From Citrus sinensis (lineage: Eukaryota; Streptophyta; Magnoliopsida; Sapindales; Rutaceae), in the NCBI RefSeq assembly GCF_022201045.2, contig NC_068557.1, positions 7,068,001 to 7,132,000 on the forward strand: a stretch of 64,000 nt of DNA, in the 5' to 3' direction. The stretch's first letter is position 1. Each line of letters starts with the position of its first letter. Made by a program: the position numbers and the translations under genes. A model generated the notes under the pieces. The model saw only the letters and a program-made list of their open reading frames with translations. It ran no database searches and was not told where the DNA came from. Positions 26,597 through 39,004 of the stretch are shown here, in pieces.

Positions 26597-27440
26597 CTTG
26601 TTAAGAAAAATTAAAAAAGAGAGTGAGAGAGATGGTTCTTTGCTGGATAACGTTTAGCTTAAAGAATCCTTACTGTTAAGAATTCTTACAAGATATGATC
26701 ACTATCGTATCATCAACTATGTGCATATGTACACATATATATAAGTTGTGAATAATTCATATATATATATATATATATATGAATTATTTAACGCAACATT
26801 TTTGCTAGGAAAATGTTATGGGAGGTGCCATCACCACCACGCACGTTCACTTCACCGCCCAATAATATTTCGCCAAGTATACACCAAGAATTACACGGTA
26901 TCCGTTTGTTAATTTCTACATCATCCCATATCAAATCTAACAAGATTTGCTTCTTCCGCCAATTTTTATATAAAGAAAATGGAAAACCTAGATTCTTTTC
27001 CATTAAGACTAGATTTCTTTCTTTAGTTAACACATATTTAATTCTCCTAACAATTATATTATCATCTCCTTCCGCGGCTCTTATTATTTCTATGATCTAC
27101 CTAAACCCTAATCAACTCTTCCCCAAAAAGCCTTGAATCTCACAGTGACAATCTTTTCGTGCGCTATATACTCACACTTAATTTCTTCTTTCATCTTCTT
27201 GTTCCCCCATTTTATTTATACTAATGTTCTCTTTTCACTCCCACCCATTAATCTTCGTATAATAAGGTTAGTGCGTTAACTTGTTTTCTTCCCTTTTAAT
27301 TATTCTATTGTATATATTTTGTCAAAGTGGTTTCTTCAAATTTCTTCGTTTTCTCAATTTCCTTCCTCTATGATGATCTTATATATATAAACTGTATGTA
27401 TAATGCAAATTTCTTATTTTGCTATAATATTTTGTTAACA
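26597..27440. promoter_or_regulatory. Upstream region of the LOB-domain gene
   Basis: Holds an (AT)n tract at 26757-26780 and C/T-rich leader-like DNA from about 27060. An acceptor-like 'tttgtag' immediately before the start ATG at 27484 suggests an intron in the 5' UTR. No specific operator motif was identified. Confidence 0.4.
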
Positions 27441-27483
27441 AATTGTGTTGTTATTGTGTTTGTTTGTACATATAATTTGTAGG

Positions 27484-28340
27484 ATGATGCAAAGGAATAA
27501 CAATAACTCGTCAACAACATCAAGCGTGCAATCAGCATGTGCTGCATGCAAGCACCAAAGGAAAAAATGCAGTGAGGATTGCAAATTGGCACGCTATTTT
27601 CCTGCTAACAGGAGCAAAGAATTTCAAGCTGTGCATAAAGTTTTTGGCGTCAGTAACGTCACAAAGATAGTCCAAAACGCCAATGACGAAGAAAGTAGAC
27701 AAAAAGTCGTTGATTCGTTGATTTGGGAAGCTTTTTGGAGACAGAAGGATCCGGTTTCAGGACCCTACGGCGAGTATCAGAGGATTTGCGAGGAACTTAA
27801 GTTGTATAGAAGTCAAACCCTAATGCAAAACCACAACCACCGGAATCAGAATCATCAATTGGTGCAGTTACCAGGACAAGGGGGGATGATTTACAGGTCT
27901 TCTTCGCAGCCACTAATGGGATGGAATAATGGGATGAATACTAACAATGGCATTAGTGTCAGTGGTAACGAGCAGTTGAATTATAATAATCATGATAATG
28001 GGAATAATTCGATCGTTGATTTGGATACTTATAGTTTTGCTTCACATTTTGTGCAAAGTCCAAAGAATTTGAAGCAAGAAAGAGAGGTTGGTACCGTTGT
28101 TATTCCACTGCAGCAGCAGCAGCAGCAACGGCAACAACCCTCCATCAATAGTGGGTTTAGCCAGCAGTACTACATTCCAGGTAAATTTTAATAACCCATT
28201 AACATAAAGCACATTACATGAATCAATTACCAAGCAAAGAGAAAAAAAAAGGTCAATAAAAATTGTAATTGATTTATCAACCACAAAGTAATTAAATGTC
28301 TTGTGTTTAATTGGTTTATTGTTTAGGTCAATTTAGTTGA
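27484..28340 (+). CDS. LOB-domain (LBD/AS2-like) transcription factor, class I
   Basis: Plant-specific nuclear transcription factor family controlling organ boundaries and lateral organ or pollen development. The LOB domain spans about residues 17-115: Cys block C-x2-C-x6-C-x3-C (CAACKHQRKKCSEDC), a GAS-like region with FGVSNVTKIV, and the DPVSGPYGEY segment followed by a short leucine/basic stretch. The C-terminus is Asn/Gln-rich with a poly-Gln run. Start: ATG at 27484, since the frame upstream has only a GTG and a probable 5' UTR splice acceptor ends at 27483. Exon 1 is 27484-28180. A GT at 28181 and 'tttag' at 28326 give a second exon 28327-28340 ending GQFS, 236 aa; without splicing the frame ends GKF. 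It looks closest to the LBD22-like branch, but I do not assign a member. Confidence 0.88.
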
Positions 28341-28835
28341 ACAAGTGGCAAGGTGAAGGGGAAGCAGAGAAAGGGCTGGAATCTTTTTCGACTAATTTTG
28401 CAATGAAGGCTGATTATTTCACTTCTTGTTTGTCTTGGATGGAAATTGCAAGCCATACATGATTATAGAAATTCTTTGTATTGAACTGAAGGAGGGTTAT
28501 ATACAATTGATTATTATTCAATCTCCCACTTGAATTAAATTAATATATGTCGTTAATTAAATATTATGAATGAACAGGGAGCTTAAATTTAAAGTGAATT
28601 ACCCTCAATTACTCTATATGTTAAGAAACTTGAAATTGTTTAATATACTACATACTGTTCATTTACCACAACTTAGAATTGTTCATGAGTTCATTTTTAT
28701 TGTAGATAATAACACACGGGTAGTCTACTTAATGTAAAACCTACCTAATTACCTTAATCTGATGCGTTTTTTTTTCTTTCTTTCTGGTTTTCTTTTTGTT
28801 TGTTGTTTAATTCTTAATAAGAACTTTTATTAAAA
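28341..28835. other. LBD 3' UTR and intergenic DNA
   Basis: Probable 3' UTR of the LBD gene followed by AT-rich DNA without recognisable features. Confidence 0.45.
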
Positions 28836-28839
28836 ATTG

Positions 28840-29170
28840 TAAACTTATTTTATTAGGCAAGTTTTCAAAGTCATGAGGATATTTTAGGTATTTCAATATT
28901 TTGAAAAGTTTTTCAGTAATATTTTGAAAAAAATTTCGGCCTTTACTTCCAAAAGCTCAAAATTTAAGTTTTTTACTAGTAAAAGATTAAATAAGCTAAT
29001 AGAAGCAAAATAACTTATTTAATCTTTAAAAACTCTACTAAAAACAATCAAACAACAATAAAAAAAAATTTAAAAAAACTTATAAGATTAAATGAACACT
29101 TATAACCATTAAATAAGCTATACATTTATTATTCTTTGAAAAATCATGCTATATTTATAATTAATAACAC
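28840..29170 (-). mobile_element. MITE-like copy related to 59819-60209
   Basis: Contains the ordered words 'cttccaaaagctcaaaattt', 'aataacttatttaa' and 'cattaaataagc', which match in reverse complement the element at 59819-60209 (actcaaattttttacttttgg, taaataaactatttt, gcttatttaatt). Boundaries are approximate and no target duplication was established. Confidence 0.45.
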
Positions 29171-29638
29171 ATTTTTGCCATCGATTTAATGAGAGATCTG
29201 TAAAGAGATTCAAATTGTATTAATCTTATGATTCAGGAAAAAATAAAGAAGAAATTAACATCAATATAAGAACATGTTACAATTATTTTGTAATTAGGCA
29301 GTTGCTAAGTTACATTAAGTGCAACTTACAACTAACCTAAAATTAGTTTTCACCATCTTTAAATTGTTTGAATAATAACAATGTAGAAGTACAATTTATT
29401 TTTAAATATCGTATGTTACAACGAATGTAACATAACAAAAATGGTCTAATTAATAAGGATATGTCCAGAGATGATCTAATGGGATTGATTTAAAAAGGAA
29501 GAAAAAAAAAGGTGTTATTTGAGCCATTGGACCAATCCATTATGTCATCCTCATACTATGAACTTCATCATTATGTGTTAGAGAAAAATTAAACCTTCAA
29601 ATGGTGGAAAATGAGATTCATCCACGTTAAACACTACA

Positions 29639-31560
29639 GTTAGCACAAAACGAACTATAAAATAATTTATTGTGGCGCACAACACACACACACACACCTC
29701 ACTATCTCTCACGCAAACTCACATTACGCTCATTGTTGAGTGTTAGAAAATGCATATTTATAAAGGAGAAAATCGTCATTTTACATTTCAAACCTTACTA
29801 ACAACCCTTACTTTTATATATTTAAGCTTTTTGTAATTTAATTATGTGTGTTTTATTTTAATTAAGTATTTTATGTATTTTAGGGGCATTATAGTCATTT
29901 CACAATGAACGAGAGATCAGATGGCAAAACAAACATCACTTTTGAACTCAAGACAGTCGATAACGTTAGAAGGAGCATCAAAGGAAAAATGGCATTGTTC
30001 ACATGTACGGTACTATTCACATGTACGGTACTGTCTACGTTACTGTTCACATAGACGGATCGATGACGTGGCATTGACCGATGATGTGGCATTGACTGAT
30101 GAGGTGTCACGATCATGTTGGACTAAAATTCTTATGCACTGTTGATCGATGACGTGGCAGCATATCAGTGGACCAAAAATCTCGCGTACGGTACATGCAT
30201 TACACATGATTATTTTCAACCAAACCGCGTCACTGTTCAACCCGGGTCAAACCGTGTTACTGTTCACCCACGTGGTCAAACTGCGTACTGTTGACTGATG
30301 ACGTGGCGCAATCCTGAGCGTCCAAACTGTTTTTAATCTGATGGCCACGATTTACTCAATGTATCTATAAAAAGGGGGCCTCTCCCCCTAATTTGATATC
30401 TTTGAATCCATTTTTGAACTCCATTTTCGGCAATTCCTTCTCCATCTTATATTTTCTATGTATTTTAATAAATTCTCATTTTGCCCCTAGTTCAATAATG
30501 AGTAGCTAATTTTCTTTCAAGCTTAGGTTGAAGGTGAAGTCTCAACATGTGTCATGGGCTTTATTTGGTAAATTTATTTTCTTTTCCCCTCTAATTTTTG
30601 TGGATGATTTGACTTTTCGTCGATAAATAATAATAATCTTGTTTAGATATCGCCTTGGTTACATCGGCTCCTTAGTACAAGGTTATTATTATTTGGCACG
30701 ATAAGGCCTTAGCACCATATTGATTAGAGTGTGGTTCATGAGGTGTGGATTCTCCCCTCATGATTTAATTGACATTAATAAGGAAAATTTAGCCCATGGT
30801 GCATGTTGATACGGATCCAGATACCCAAGTACGTCATTTCAATAGAATTCTCTTCAAATTATTCTCGTCATTTCAATTCTAATTTTAGGATAATCTAAAT
30901 CATTTTCACCACAAATCCAACCACCCATTTAGAAAATTAATTCTACACAATTAAAATCCACCCCCTCGTAGGATCGACACTCGTCACCATTGATCTATAC
31001 TACAATAGATTCGTGCACTTGCGAGTTCAATAAAATTTGCACAACACTCATGCCAAAATGCAGTGTTTCTCATGCATCTTATTGCTTTGTGCTCTGTCCG
31101 TCAGCGTTCTCTCTCTCTCTCGTTGTGGGTCTCTCCACATATGGCCTCTTATGCATCTCAGTACTCTCTCCTTCGGTTTTCTCTCTCTCTCTCTCATCTT
31201 GGGTCTCTCCAGATTTGATCGTTGGCTCTCTCTCTCTACCTCGTCGATAACTGCAACTTCACTCTCTTAGCTTTACTTGTTATCGGTTGTCGTAATTGAT
31301 TTGTGGAGGTAATTTGTTTCATTAATGTAAAATTTTGGTTGTGTTAATTACGAATATGTGAAGATTCAATTGCCATTTTGTTGCATTGTGTTGATAGTTT
31401 ATGTAAAAACTTGTTGTTGCAAATTACCTAAATGCTATTCTGTTGTGAGTTATTTGCTGTTAAAACTTGCTGCTAGAAATGTTAAATTATGTTGATATAT
31501 ATACTTTATGAGTTGCTGATGATTATACAAGAAAATATAAGTTGCAACAAGCGTATGAAT
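29639..31560 (+). repeat. Left terminal inverted repeat of the MULE (split by solo LTR)
   Basis: Arm of about 600 bp once the solo LTR 29734-31046 and its duplicated CTCAT are removed. It matches the reverse complement of 48233-48803, including the 'atacaagaaaatataagttgcaa' region near its inner end. CT-microsatellite tracts lie at 31110-31240. Confidence 0.75.
29734..31046 (+). mobile_element. Solo LTR of the same Athila-type family, TSD CTCAT
   Basis: A 1313-bp LTR from 'tgttgagtgttag' to 'aaatttgcacaaca', in the opposite orientation to the intact element and clearly diverged from its LTRs. CTCAT flanks both sides (29729-29733 and 31047-31051). It keeps a TATA-like 'ctataaaaaggggg' at about 30365-30378 and the TTGAC/GATGACGTGGC motif cluster near 30059-30110. 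No internal region remains, so it reflects LTR-LTR recombination. The other MULE arm preserves the empty site. Confidence 0.88.
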
Positions 31561-32554
31561 TAGTTTAGATTGATTTATACTGGATAAGTAGTTTAGTTTT
31601 AATTGATTTGTACTAGGCAAATGAGTTCGTATATGTTGCTTTGTAATTGCATTTTTGATAGTTTTAGGAGTTGATTAAGATGGCTCTGTGCTGGAAATGA
31701 CACCATGATCACTATAACTGAAGCTTGTTTTATGCCACTATAGTTTTGGTTTTCAAGGACATGTTTATCCATTGATGAAAAACTTGAAGTGACATGTGCT
31801 ATGTTCTTGATTGAATTTAAAAGGCTTTCTGGTTTTATTTGGTTAATCTTAAAACGACACATATATTAGTTATTCTTAGAAATTAGAGATGAATATAAAA
31901 CATGCCTAACTTAGCTTTATTTTAACTAACTAGTCTTTTTAAACTACCAACCTTTGTATGATGTGCAAACTTTTATATATATATTTATATGGCACTCAAA
32001 GCCACCACAAGCTACAAATCACATCCTTTATATGTCCTTTTTTTTTATAGTTGACTTTATGGTCGAAAATATATGCTTGGACATAGTTACGTTGCACCTA
32101 CACCCAATTAGTGTCTTTAGTAAATTCCTATAAATTACTTTCAAACTTTACAGATAAAGTAGCATAATAAAATGAAATACAATCTCTATCTATATAAAAT
32201 TATATTTTGAAAAGCTTTCAATTCATTAGCTTTGCTCTTGGATTGGAACAGTGACAATTAAAATGATAGAAACTTAACTGTAGGATGCCTATTTCACTAA
32301 TAGGGATAAGGATTGCTTAATTTTAAGTTTAACTTCATGAATTCAAATATTGACAAACTATAAGTTATATATTTAAGTTACTTTAAGCTGATCATGCATA
32401 GAGAAAGCATTTGATTTGTATTTGGATTTGAGAATTGCCATTGTGTGCTATTTATATTTAAAATTGTCGTTATGTGCTGCAATGGCTTACCTTGACAATC
32501 ATTATGTGCTATTTGTTTATATTGTACAGAAATTGTTCAATCATTATGTCTTGT

Positions 32555-32905
32555 AGGGCAAGTAAAAATTAAACACAATTGAAAGCTTGTGAAAAATGCT
32601 GCAACAATAATAAGGTCTTACAAACTTAACGTACAAGAGAAAATTCGAATCGTAAGCTTTGGAAGTGCAACAGATATGGGGCTTTTGAATGGGATGATGA
32701 TCAGGAGAGCAATGAATTTAATGACTTTGGAGGGATGGAAGATTGAAATATGAATGAGAATAAATTTAATATCTTATTAGGAGAAGTGCGCAGGTTGAGG
32801 CATCAAATAGAATGCTTGTCTTTTAAATTTCAATTGTTTGATAAAGAACTTAAAAAAAGACGAGAACATTAAGATCAAAAGCAACTGACGGAGGATGAAC
32901 TACGA
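32555..32905 (+). pseudogene. Remnant of a GRF-type zinc-finger / coiled-coil gene
   Basis: One frame reads RKLWKCNRYGAFEWDDDQES (about 32651-32710), which resembles the C-terminal half of a GRF-type zinc finger (aromatic-x-x-C then FEW-D). After a stop, the same frame continues with a heptad-like charged segment (GEVRRLRHQIECL...KELKKRREH). Small plant GRF proteins often pair this finger with a coiled coil, and such genes accompany some MULEs. The missing N-terminal half, the stops and the lack of an obvious start mark it as broken. This is a motif-level call only. Confidence 0.35.
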
Positions 32906-33059
32906 AAAAGAGAACCAAGACTTATTGTAAAATATGTCCCACAAATAATTCTAACTATTTTAATATGTATTATATTTAAGTTCTATACTTAACTAATATA
33001 TTGTTATTTGTTTTTTAGAAATGTATCATGAATGCTTCAATAGATGCAAATTTTTGTCC

Positions 33060-35340
33060 ACGACAGTAATATTAATGTATCATGAATGCTTCAGTAGCTT
33101 ATTTTATTAATTATAACTATTGGATCATGTACTGTCTCAATATCATTCGTTGAAATTCCCATGCTATTACTACAACTTCCTTGGCCTATAACAACAGTTG
33201 CCTCATTACCTCTGCACTGAATTGTTTTCGATAGATCTTTCCATACCTTCTCAATCCAATTCAAAACAAGATTACAACTTTTAACATTTGTTGCAGTCAT
33301 GTTTGCAACCTCTGCAAAACTAACACACATTTTCTCATATCGCTTTTATTCATCTATGCAGCTATACATCTCATGACTCGTTTTCACCCTCTTATGGCAT
33401 CTCCACACATATTTTCTTCATCTCTATATGATATATGTTTTTGCAAGTACTTCCATGTCATTGCGTATCATGCCTGCAAAGAGATTTCCTAAACTGGAAC
33501 CTTGAACAACTACAACGGATTTCACTATTTTCTTTATCAAAATATACTTAAAAAAAGTTCTGTTTTTACCCTCTCCAACTTTGACATCCTCTCTAACTAT
33601 ATATTCACAACCCATGAAATTGACAAATTCGCAATACATCTTTCCAACTAACTCTTATTGAAATTCTTGAAACTTCGAAATGGTGTACACATCTCGGATC
33701 TGCTTCTCCATCGCATAAGATGTTACACATGGCATTTACTGGGAAAGGCAACGAACATATTTTTCAACTTCTTTTTGAACTTTATTCTTTAATGCATTGC
33801 TACATTGCTCCACAAATTGCTTCAAAGTAATTTTCAAGTTAACATAACCATAACAAAATACATTCATACTTTCACTGTGTTGAGTGGTTTACATTCCTGC
33901 CCAAAAACTATTTTTTAGACAACAAGGTATTCAACGATGCCTCTCATTGTATAAGTCATGTAACTATTCATTTCCACCCAAATCATATTTTACAATCACG
34001 TGGTGCCAAATTTCCTCAAATTTTACAGGGCTCTGTGAGTCATAAATAGCACAATGCAACACATTGCTAATGTCACGATATTCTTTATAGCCCTCTAGCT
34101 TATCTGGAATCTTCTTCAGTATATGCCATAAATACCACCGATATAGAGTATTGGGGAAAACAATCTTAATTGCAATTTTTATTGCTTTGTCTGGGTCTGT
34201 AATGATTCCAATGGGAGCAGAATTAGACATCAGGATAACCATGTCTGAAATAACCATGTGAATGTTTTAATGTCTTCGTTTAAAATCAATTCACACACAA
34301 ACAAAATAGAATGATCATGATGATTAACTCCTACAAATATAATGAATGTCATGTCATACTTATTTGTAGGATATATGGTGTCAAATGTAATAACGTCCCC
34401 AAAATCTTTGTAGGCTTCCTTATTTTTTGTCTCAGCCCAAAAAATATTTTTTTAGTCGTCCTTCATCATCCACTTGCATGCTAAAGAAAAACATATTGTC
34501 TTTTACTTGCACTTTCATAAAATGGTTTTGAAGAGTAGCAGCATCCATATCTTCAAGTCGTAATCTTCTTTCTTTCTAAACATGATTTCTACAATCTCTT
34601 TCTATGAATGTCACGTTTTCATGTCCATCAGCCTCAATAACAAGTGATTGATCATTTTTGGACAATTTGATTCCCGCTCGATCATTTATATCAAGTTTCT
34701 TTTTTGTGTATGCATTGAGGCTATGATTGCACCGAAAAAAACCTAGACTTGGTTGGAGTCAACAATGCATGGTTGTGTTCATGATATAAGCTTCGAATCG
34801 TCCACTATACATCTTCCCCTAAACCAGCTCCCAATCTAGCATTGTAGCCTTTTTTTTTTATTTTATTAGGTTGCGACCTTAAGATATTAGTAGATTTGCT
34901 TCTTGTCTCACCTCTTCGCCCACAAGCAAAAGTCAAATTTCTAAGTGCATCACTGTCCTTTCTACTACTTCTCCGCATAACTGGAAACCTTTTTTTTTTA
35001 TGAGTAATGATACAGCCACAAACTCTTGTACAAACTTATTTTGTACAAACTGATGTGGCATGATAAGATTGGTTGCATTAAATATCACTTGACCCACATG
35101 ATTTGTTTTTATTAATTTATATTTTCATTCAACCAATAAATTAATGCCACGTCAGCTTGTACAAAATAAGTTTGTACAAGAGTTTGTGGCTGTATCATTA
35201 CTCTTTTTTTATATAACCATACTCTTTGAAGTAAATGAACATTTCAATATCAATATCAAATGACATCTCAATCATTAGCTCATCATCCTCCTTAATTTTC
35301 TCCAACTCTTCAATTTCGGTGGCCTTTTCCATATTCTTTA
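33060..35340 (-). pseudogene. Broken FAR1/FHY3-type MULE transposase
   Basis: Reading leftwards: a FAR1 DNA-binding region (MSFDIDIEMFIYF near 35250, then after the MITE RFPVMRRSSRKDSDALRNL..CGRRG, HEHNHALLTP), the segment HSLNAYTKKKLDINDRAG, the MULE core with VGVNHH and GIITDPDKAIKIAIKIVFPNT followed by RWYLWHILKKIPDKLEGYKEY (34050-34230), and the C-terminal region with EYIVREDVKVGEGKNRTFFK (33545-33610). These occur in the order of FAR1-related proteins and Mutator-like transposases. In-frame stops (for example after GLGEDV near 34810 and after FWAGM near 33890), frame changes and the inserted MITE show that it is not functional. It is probably the former autonomous transposase of the surrounding MULE. 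Confidence 0.8.
35002..35203. mobile_element. 202-bp MITE inside the transposase pseudogene, 9-bp TSD
   Basis: Near-perfect terminal inverted repeats of about 59 bp start 'gagtaatgatacagccacaa' at both ends. The nine bases TTTTTTTAT flank it at 34993-35001 and 35204-35212. A 9-bp duplication fits a Mutator-type MITE. The T-rich target makes the exact duplication length slightly uncertain. It interrupts the FAR1 domain of the transposase remnant. Confidence 0.85.
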
Positions 35341-35726
35341 TTTCTACAAAATGGAAATTGACAATAATTTGTATTAACAAAATGAAAATAATTTATATTA
35401 ACAAAACTAATTTCAAAAACAAAATAATTCATGACAACAAAATGAAAATAATTCGTATTAACAAAACTGATTTAAAAAATAAAATAACTCATATTAAACA
35501 TATTACCAAAACCAAAATTAAGCACAACCTCATAAAATTACCACAACAACAGCTGAAATTAAACTTGTTTCCAAACAGAAAACTAAACTAACTCACTTGC
35601 TCAATACTTTCAATAGAAATTAACATAATGCCAGCTTAATCTTGACAGATACTCTCAACACAAAACTAAACTAACTCACAAAACTAAGCGAACTCACTGT
35701 AAAAGAACCTAAACTCTTATGATCTC

Positions 35727-37113
35727 TGTTGTGCAAATTTTAATGTACTCGCAAGCGCACGAATCTATTGTAGTATAGACTAATGGTGACGAGTGTCGAT
35801 CCCACGAGGAGGTGGATTTTAATTATATATAGAATTAATTTTGTAAATGGGTAGTTGGATTTATGGGGGAAATGATTTGGAATAAGCTAATACTTAAATT
35901 AAAATGGCGAGAATAAATTCTAAAATTGGAATTGCAATGGAGAGAATAAATTGAAGAGAAAATCTATTAAATTGACGTACTTGGGTATCTGGATCCGTAT
36001 CAACATGCATCATGGGCTAAATAATCCGTATTAATGCCAATTAAATCATGAGGGGGGAATCCACACCTCATGAACCACGCTCTAATCAATATGGTGCTAA
36101 GGGCTTATCGTGCCAAATAATAATAACCTTATACTAGAGAGCCGGTGTAACCAAGGCGGTACTAGACAAGATTAGTATTATTTGTCGACGAGAAGTCAAA
36201 ACATCCACAAAAACTAGAGGGGAAGAGAAAGTAAATTTATCAAATTAAGCCCATGACACATGTTGAGACTTCACCTTCAACCCAAGCTTGAAAGAAAATT
36301 AGCCACTCATAATTGAACTAGGGGCAAAATGGGAATTTATTAAAATACATAGAAAATACAAGATGGAGAGAGAATTACAGAAAATGGATCCCAAAAATGG
36401 ATTCAGAGATATCAAATTAGGGGGGGGGATGCCCCCTTTTTATAGATACATGGAGTAAATCATGGCCATCGGATTAAAAACAGTTTGGACGCTCAGGATT
36501 GCGCCACGTCATCAGTCAACAGTCCACGGTTTGACCACGCGGATGAACAGTAACACGGTTTGACCCGACTTTGAACAGTAACGCGGTTTGACCCGGATGA
36601 ACAGTAACGCGGTTTGGTTGAAAATAATCCTGTGTGATGCATGCACCGTACGCGAGATTTTTCGTCCACTGATATGCTGCCACGTCACCATCAACAGTAC
36701 ATAAGAATTTTAGTCCAACAGGATCGTGACACCTCATCAGTCAATGCCACATCATCGGTCAATGCCACGTCATCATCCGTCTGTGTGAACAGTGTCGTGA
36801 ACAGTAACGTATACAGTACCGTACACGTGAATAGTACCGTACATGTGAATAGTGCCATTTTTCCTTTTATGCTCCTCCTAAGGTTTTCGACCATCCTGAG
36901 TTCAAAAGTGATGTCCGTTTTGCCGTCTGATCTCTCCTTTATTGTGAAATGACTATAATGCCCCTAAAATACATAAAATACTTAATTAAAATAAAACACA
37001 TGTAATTAAATCACAAGAAGGTTAAATATATAAAAGTAAGGGTTGTTAGTAAGACTTAAAATGTAAAATGACGGTTTTCTCCTTTATAAATATGCATTTT
37101 CTAACACTCAACA
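35727..37113 (-). repeat. 3' LTR of the Athila-type element (1387 bp)
   Basis: Bounded by TG...CA in the element sense ('tgttgagtgttag' to 'tttgcacaaca'). It carries a TATA-like box at 36437-36445 and the same motif clusters as the 5' LTR. Differences from the other LTR include 'aaataatccg' versus 'taataatctg', 'tttatcaaa' versus 'tttaccaaa', and 'aatcctgtgtgatg' versus 'aatccagtgatg'. Confidence 0.95.
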
Positions 37114-37125
37114 CACCCCCCAACC
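37114..37125 (-). other. Polypurine tract of the retrotransposon
   Basis: On the element strand 'ggttggggggtg' directly abuts the 3' LTR start 'tgttgag', the expected position for the plus-strand primer. Confidence 0.85.
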
Positions 37126-39004
37126 AGCTTATTGCTAGTCCCTAGCAAATAAAGCGAAAATAAAATTCAAATTCAAAATATTTTTTTTTTAATAGAAACA
37201 CTCGTATTTATTCCATCAGATTAATGATAGCAATCAAATAAAAGTATAAGCATTATCTCCAGTCTAAAGCAACATCACACCCACATCAACCATCCACATG
37301 AATTAGCCCAGTAGACTTGTTTTAGCTACTCTCAAGAATGACATGTCAAACCCCAAAATCTCACTGGAAGTAGTGACACTCTCACAAATAAATTAATCCC
37401 AATAAAAATAGTCACTCCAATGAATGGTAATTGAGAGAGAAAATAATAAAGAAGTGATATCACATGCTCTCACCAAGATGAAATAAATATGCCCTCAGCT
37501 TAGAAATAATACGATCTCAAGTCAAATAAAATGTTAGTCAACCCACTTTATTTATCTTTTTTTTTTTTTTTAATTATGCATCACTACATCTTTTTAGCCC
37601 ATATAACTAGCTTCTACTTCGGACTTAGGACGTAACGTAGGCTAGGGACATGGTTAACAAAGAAGGGAAATAAGGAAAACAAAGTGTATGTTTGAGAAAA
37701 ATGCAGAGAATTTTTTTTTTTTTTTTTTTGAAGTTGCAAGGTGGATTTCACCTATTTTTATTCTTTTGAAACAACAACTTTTGTTTTTGTTTTTGTTTTT
37801 GTTTTTTTTTTTTTGTTTTTTTTTTTTGGCATAACTTCACTGAACAACATAATTATTTACATTTTCTCAAACATAAATAGGTGATGGAACTTATAAGACA
37901 TCGGGTAATACTCCAAATCGGAGTGGGTCAAGATGATAAGTTGACAAAGAAAATGTTTTTTTTTTTTTTTAAAGGCTCAAAAGGGTTAACTATGGATATT
38001 TAATAAAAGGGATGGCTAGAAAGGCTCAAACGGATCAAAGATGGCCTTTCCATCGTCTTTTAGGGCTCTGAATAACCTTCCATATCTACTAGTTAGATGG
38101 GCCTCCAAATGTAGCAACACACTTTTTTTTTTTTTTATTAAGGGTTAACTCAAAAGAAATCTAGAGATCGTGTATACAATAATAAACTGTTAAGCTGTAT
38201 AAAGAATGGGCAAAAGGGTTACTCTCCAAGAAAAATGATAGGCTCAAAAACTCACTTGGTACTTATTATGACATGTTCATTCCTTCAAGCAACTCATATA
38301 TGTCTCCAACATCAACATGTAGAGTAGCAAACATAATGTAACATCACTTAAGACCAAAGATAATACAAATACTAAAATTTAAATTAATCATGTCACCCAA
38401 TGTTAAAACAAATCAAAATTTTTTTTTTTTTAAAAAAAAAAACATTCTACCCCCCAACCTATTCTAAACATAAAAAAAAAAAAAATATGCATGCAGAAAT
38501 GTGAAAATGATGTAGAAAAATTAATTTAGAAAAGTTACATTTAAAATGATAGAAAAGAAAATGATTTTTTTATTATTTTTTTTAAAGAAGATGCGTTTCT
38601 AGAGGAACTACACTCCATATTCAGCCATCTTCGACTCAAAAGTTGGAAAATGCATTTTTATAGAGGATAAATTAAAAAGAAGAAAAATAAACATAAACAC
38701 ATAATAAAGAAAAAAGAAAATGTCTTAATTAATTTTTTTTTAAGTTTTTTTTTTTAATTTTTTTTTTTAAACGATGAAGATGCGTTTCTAGAGTCACTAC
38801 ACTCCATATTCAGCCATCTTCAACACAAAAAGTTAGCAACAGTTAGTTTCTACAACAAAAAATTAGTAAAAACTTAACCAAAATTTCATAATTGTCGACT
38901 ATTCCCTCCCCCCAACCAGAACGAAACATTGTCCTCAATGTTTGAAATGAAAGAAGTAGAGTTTAGAAGACATCACCTGGGTGGTGCAACACAGAAGAAA
39001 ATAT
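37126..39004 (-). other. A-rich untranslated region of the retrotransposon with internal polypurine tracts
   Basis: No ORF of note. Many A-runs on the element strand (T-runs on plus). The word 'ccccccaacc' of the true polypurine tract recurs at 38450-38459 and 38908-38917. A direct repeat containing 'agatgcgtttctagag' and 'actacactccatattcagcc' lies at 38588-38633 and 38776-38823. Confidence 0.7.

Noticed and set aside
27445..27483. Upstream extension of the LOB-domain ORF
   Set aside because: It begins with GTG, not ATG, and runs through a probable splice acceptor (tttgtag) just before the real ATG.
36641..36952. 103-codon ORF in the LTR, repeated at 47760-48071
   Set aside because: Antisense to the LTR promoter motifs, repetitive (SVNATSSVNATSS), and duplicated only because it lies in both LTRs.
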